Assembly (NCBI GenBank): GCA_002298665.1
Contig: DBKW01000001.1
Coordinates: forward strand, 17,999-27,198
Source: Verrucomicrobia bacterium UBA740
Lineage (GTDB): Bacteria > Verrucomicrobiota > Kiritimatiellia > RFP12 > UBA1067
Direction: 5' to 3'
DNA: 9,200 nucleotides
Positions within the stretch are counted from its first letter, which is position 1; each line of letters opens with the position of its first letter. The notes beneath the pieces are model-generated. The model was not told the origin of the DNA. It saw only the letters and a program-made list of their open reading frames with translations, and searched no databases. The position numbers were made by a program, and so were the translations under genes. Positions 7,919 through 9,200 of the stretch are shown here, in pieces.

Positions 7919-8560
7919 TTAAATGGTTTTCGCGGCGGTTTCGGCCTGCACCCCCCGCCAGATCGCCTCGTAGGTGTGCGCCAGGGTGGACGCCAGGTCG
8001 CAGGTGAGGAATTTCTCGATCTGGGCGCTCACAAGACCGTCCCAGCAGGCGATGGAGACGGACGCCACCTCGTCCGTATTGACGTCCGCGCGGATGCGTC
8101 CGGCGCGTTTGTCGTTCTCGAGCGCCCGCAAAAACGCCTGTTTCGGACCGAAACTCTCGTTGTTTATGAGGTTTTCGCGCACTTTCGTCATGGACGACTC
8201 CGCCCACTTGACCTGGGAACGCATGAAGCGGAAGAAGTCCGCCCGTTTGGCGTCGCGCGCGATTTCCTGGGCGTTGGCAATCATCATTTTCGCGACGGCC
8301 GGGTAGGTCAGGTCTTCTTCGGGGGAAAGCGCCGCGGTCAGGTCGGACTGGAACTTCTTGAGCGCCGCGTCCACCAAAGCGAGCAAAAGCGCCTCTTTCG
8401 TCGGAAAATGCCAGTAGACCGCGCCTTTCGTCATCTTGAGCCGCGCGGCGATTTCCGTGAACGTGGTGCGGTCGTAGCCCTGCTTCGTGAACAGGGCCAG
8501 GGCGCTCGCAAGGATGCGTGTGCGCGTCTTTTCGGCTTCTTCTTTGACTTTGCGCGGCAT
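7919..8560 (-). CDS. TetR/AcrR-family transcriptional repressor of the efflux operon
   Basis: Dimeric, ligand-responsive DNA-binding repressor (213 aa). The N-terminal TetR_N helix-turn-helix spans about 11-57: TRTRILASALALF, FTEIAARLKMTKGAVYWHF (34-52) and the helix-4 start PTKEALL. The recognition helix TKGAVYWHF is close to AcrR's TRGAIYWHF. The C-terminal part (about 65-205) is an all-helical ligand-binding and dimerisation domain with the low conservation usual for the family. It is the first gene of the efflux operon and is transcribed together with it rather than divergently, so it would repress itself as well as the pump. A near-perfect palindrome sits 41-62 bases upstream of its ATG, on the promoter. 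The ribosome binding site is weak (a GGTAGAAGAA stretch). The family is certain; control of this operon is inferred from context. Confidence 0.95.
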   Translation of the reverse strand: MPRKVKEEAEKTRTRILASALALFTKQGYDRTTFTEIAARLKMTKGAVYWHFPTKEALLLALVDAALKKFQSDLTAALSPEEDLTYPAVAKMMIANAQEIARDAKRADFFRFMRSQVKWAESSMTKVRENLINNESFGPKQAFLRALENDKRAGRIRADVNTDEVASVSIACWDGLVSAQIEKFLTCDLASTLAHTYEAIWRGVQAETAAKTI

Positions 8561-8594
8561 AGAAATATTCTTCTACCAGTGTGAAACGGCGCAT

Positions 8595-8625
8595 ATTATA
8601 ACATACCTACCGGTATGTATGTCAA
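8595..8625 (-). promoter_or_regulatory. Promoter of the repressor-efflux operon
   Basis: On the - strand, TTGACA (8625-8620) is a perfect -35 hexamer and TATAAT (8600-8595) a perfect -10 hexamer, separated by 19 bases. Shifting the -10 by one or two bases gives TTATAA with 18 or GTTATA with 17. Transcription would start near 8588, leaving a leader of about 28 bases before the repressor ATG. The operator fills the spacer and part of the -35. Confidence 0.75.
8601..8622. promoter_or_regulatory. Probable TetR/AcrR operator, 22-bp inverted repeat
   Basis: ACATAC-N10-GTATGT with a TACCGGTA core; 20 of 22 positions are self-complementary (the only mismatched pair is 8607/8616). It covers the promoter spacer and three bases of the -35, so a bound repressor dimer pair would block RNA polymerase. 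As I remember the E. coli AcrR operator, it has the same ACATAC-N10-GTATGT arrangement. That the neighbouring repressor binds here is inferred. Confidence 0.8.
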
Positions 8626-8692
8626 GAGGGTTCTTTCCTAATTCACCGTTTTCGCTCGAAAATGGAAAATATCCACAGTTTGCACCCGGGAT

Positions 8693-8726
8693 ACCGTCAC
8701 GGAATCTGCGCGGTTTCCGTGACGGT
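8693..8726. repeat. Perfect 12-bp inverted repeat (hairpin)
   Basis: ACCGTCACGGAA (8693-8704) and TTCCGTGACGGT (8715-8726) are exact reverse complements around a 10-base loop. No T-run follows on either strand, so a rho-independent terminator is unlikely. It lies about 70 bases upstream of the efflux promoter, with no gene to its right in the window. It could be a second regulator site or a structured RNA end; I cannot tell which. Confidence 0.6.
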
Positions 8727-8808
8727 GCATCCGTTCGGGACGCCCAACGGGGAGCGTGGTCCGGTTTCCCCGCGGGTTGACAGCGTAGAAAATGCAGAGG
8801 GGAGGTAG

Positions 8809-8899
8809 ACAGGATTAACAGGATTGGGGCGGGGCGGTCGAGTTGTCCTACTCGACCGACCTGTCCTACTCGTCCGAGTTGCCCCGGTTGTCCCGATTC
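8809..8899. repeat. Degenerate 9-base tandem repeat block
   Basis: Two units, ACAGGATTA and ACAGGATTG (8809-8826), are followed after a GC-rich spacer by seven 9-base units (8837-8899): GTCGAGTTG, TCCTACTCG, ACCGACCTG, TCCTACTCG, TCCGAGTTG, CCCCGGTTG, TCCCGATTC. The 9-base period makes a false open frame on the - strand translate to repeating Gly-Gln/Gly-Arg triplets. Such AGGATTAAC-type nonamers occur as dispersed intergenic repeats in several bacterial groups (my recollection, not checked). Confidence 0.6.
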
Positions 8900-9200
8900 A
8901 TCTCGGGGGTGGGACGCGCGAAGCAAGCGGCGGAATGTTAGAGGAGCCTTTCATCGCCCCGCGGCATTTCTTTTACACGGTCTAAATGGTTGAAATAGTG
9001 TGTTTTCCATATCTCCGAAAGGGGTGTTTTTGGGTTTCGAACACACCCCCCTCATGCGGTTTGAAATTTGCCTGGGCTAACATTCACGCTAACTTGCAGT
9101 TTTTGAAAGGATTTGCTCAAAAACATCACTTATCGCCCCTCCACAGGGGGTACCCCGAAAAAGGGTCTCCGCATGAGGTCCAAAAACATGCGCATGTTAG
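8900..9200. other. Non-coding, lower-GC stretch rich in inverted repeats
   Basis: No credible coding frame: only very short frames without ribosome binding sites occur. GC content is visibly lower than in the genes. Several exact inverted repeats are present. AATGTTAG (8934-8941) pairs with CTAACATT (9077-9084). GTGTGTT (8998-9004) pairs with AACACAC (9040-9046). GGGGTGT (9021-9027) pairs with ACACCCC (9043-9049). CCTCATGCGG (9050-9059) pairs with CCGCATGAGG (9169-9178). GTTTTTGA (9099-9106) pairs with TCAAAAAC (9117-9124). CCCCT (9136-9140) pairs with AGGGG (9145-9149). CAAAAACAT also occurs twice as a direct repeat (9118, 9181). Function unknown; the element may continue past the window. 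Confidence 0.45.
9185..9198. repeat. Perfect 14-bp palindrome at the window edge
   Basis: AACATGCGCATGTT is fully self-complementary. It could be a dimeric regulator site for a gene beyond the window, or part of the surrounding repeat-rich element. Nothing within the window identifies its partner. Confidence 0.5.

Noticed and set aside
3359..8584. A 1741-residue open frame on the + strand running antisense through the whole efflux operon.
   Set aside because: It is the mirror of highly GC-biased codons in the real - strand genes. Its product is an Arg/His/Asp/Gly-rich string without domains, and the - strand genes have clear motifs and ribosome binding sites.
8777..8782. TTGACA on the + strand as a -35 of a rightward promoter.
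   Set aside because: No -10 hexamer lies at a suitable distance (the expected place is GGGAGG-like) and no gene follows.
8573..8926. A 117-residue open frame on the - strand in the intergenic tail, with Gly-Gln/Gly-Arg repeats.
   Set aside because: The repeating peptide is just the translation of the 9-base DNA repeat. The frame also runs across the hairpin and the efflux promoter and operator, and has no ribosome binding site.
9050..9178. The 10-bp inverted repeat with internal hairpins considered as a retron msr-msd region.
   Set aside because: No reverse transcriptase lies within the window on either side, and no recognisable branching-G context was seen. The architecture alone is too common.
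8934..9200. GTTAG/CTAAC words considered as integron attC core sites.
   Set aside because: None fits the GTTRRRY and RYYYAAC core consensus fully, and no integrase or cassette gene is present.

Overview
The window looks like an ordinary chromosomal segment of a GC-rich Gram-negative (two-membrane) bacterium. A tripartite RND efflux pump with its own outer-membrane channel only makes sense in a cell with an outer membrane. Sigma70-type promoter elements (TTGACA, TATAAT) and purine-rich ribosome binding sites (AAGGAG, GGAG) are visible. The phylum cannot be fixed from this sequence. The nonamer repeat at the right end resembles intergenic repeats I recall from Planctomycetes/Verrucomicrobia-type and some deltaproteobacterial genomes, so a PVC-type organism is a weak guess.

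Left part (1-1795, + strand). Bases 1-209 hold no gene I can support. An extended -10 promoter (210-218) sits directly against the ATG of a RhlE-like DEAD-box RNA helicase (225-1529). A small DUF493/YbeD-type protein follows 14 bases later with its own ribosome binding site (1544-1795). The two genes probably form a short operon. It ends at a GC hairpin and a strong bidirectional terminator (1835-1870), which also closes the convergent efflux operon.

Middle part (1887-8560, - strand, read right to left). Four tightly packed genes: a TetR/AcrR-family repressor (8560-7919), a periplasmic adaptor of the AcrA type (7906-6686), an inner-membrane RND proton/drug antiporter of the AcrB/HAE1 type (6652-3425) and an outer-membrane lipoprotein channel of the OprM/NodT type (3428-1887). 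Gaps are 12 and 33 bases, and the last pair overlaps by ATGA. Together they encode a whole envelope-spanning pump plus its sensor-repressor. A 22-bp near-palindrome overlapping the promoter upstream of the repressor gene is the probable operator. The repressor would then silence itself and the pump until a ligand releases it.

Right part (8561-9200). No convincing protein gene. It contains the efflux promoter/operator, a perfect 12-bp hairpin, a degenerate 9-base tandem repeat block, and then a stretch of visibly lower GC packed with inverted repeats, ending in a perfect 14-bp palindrome at the window edge.

I see no clearly new system here. The points most worth a second look are the AcrR-like operator geometry, the probable leaderless helicase mRNA, the phenylalanine-poor and methionine-rich drug-pocket loop of the pump, and the unexplained structured tail.
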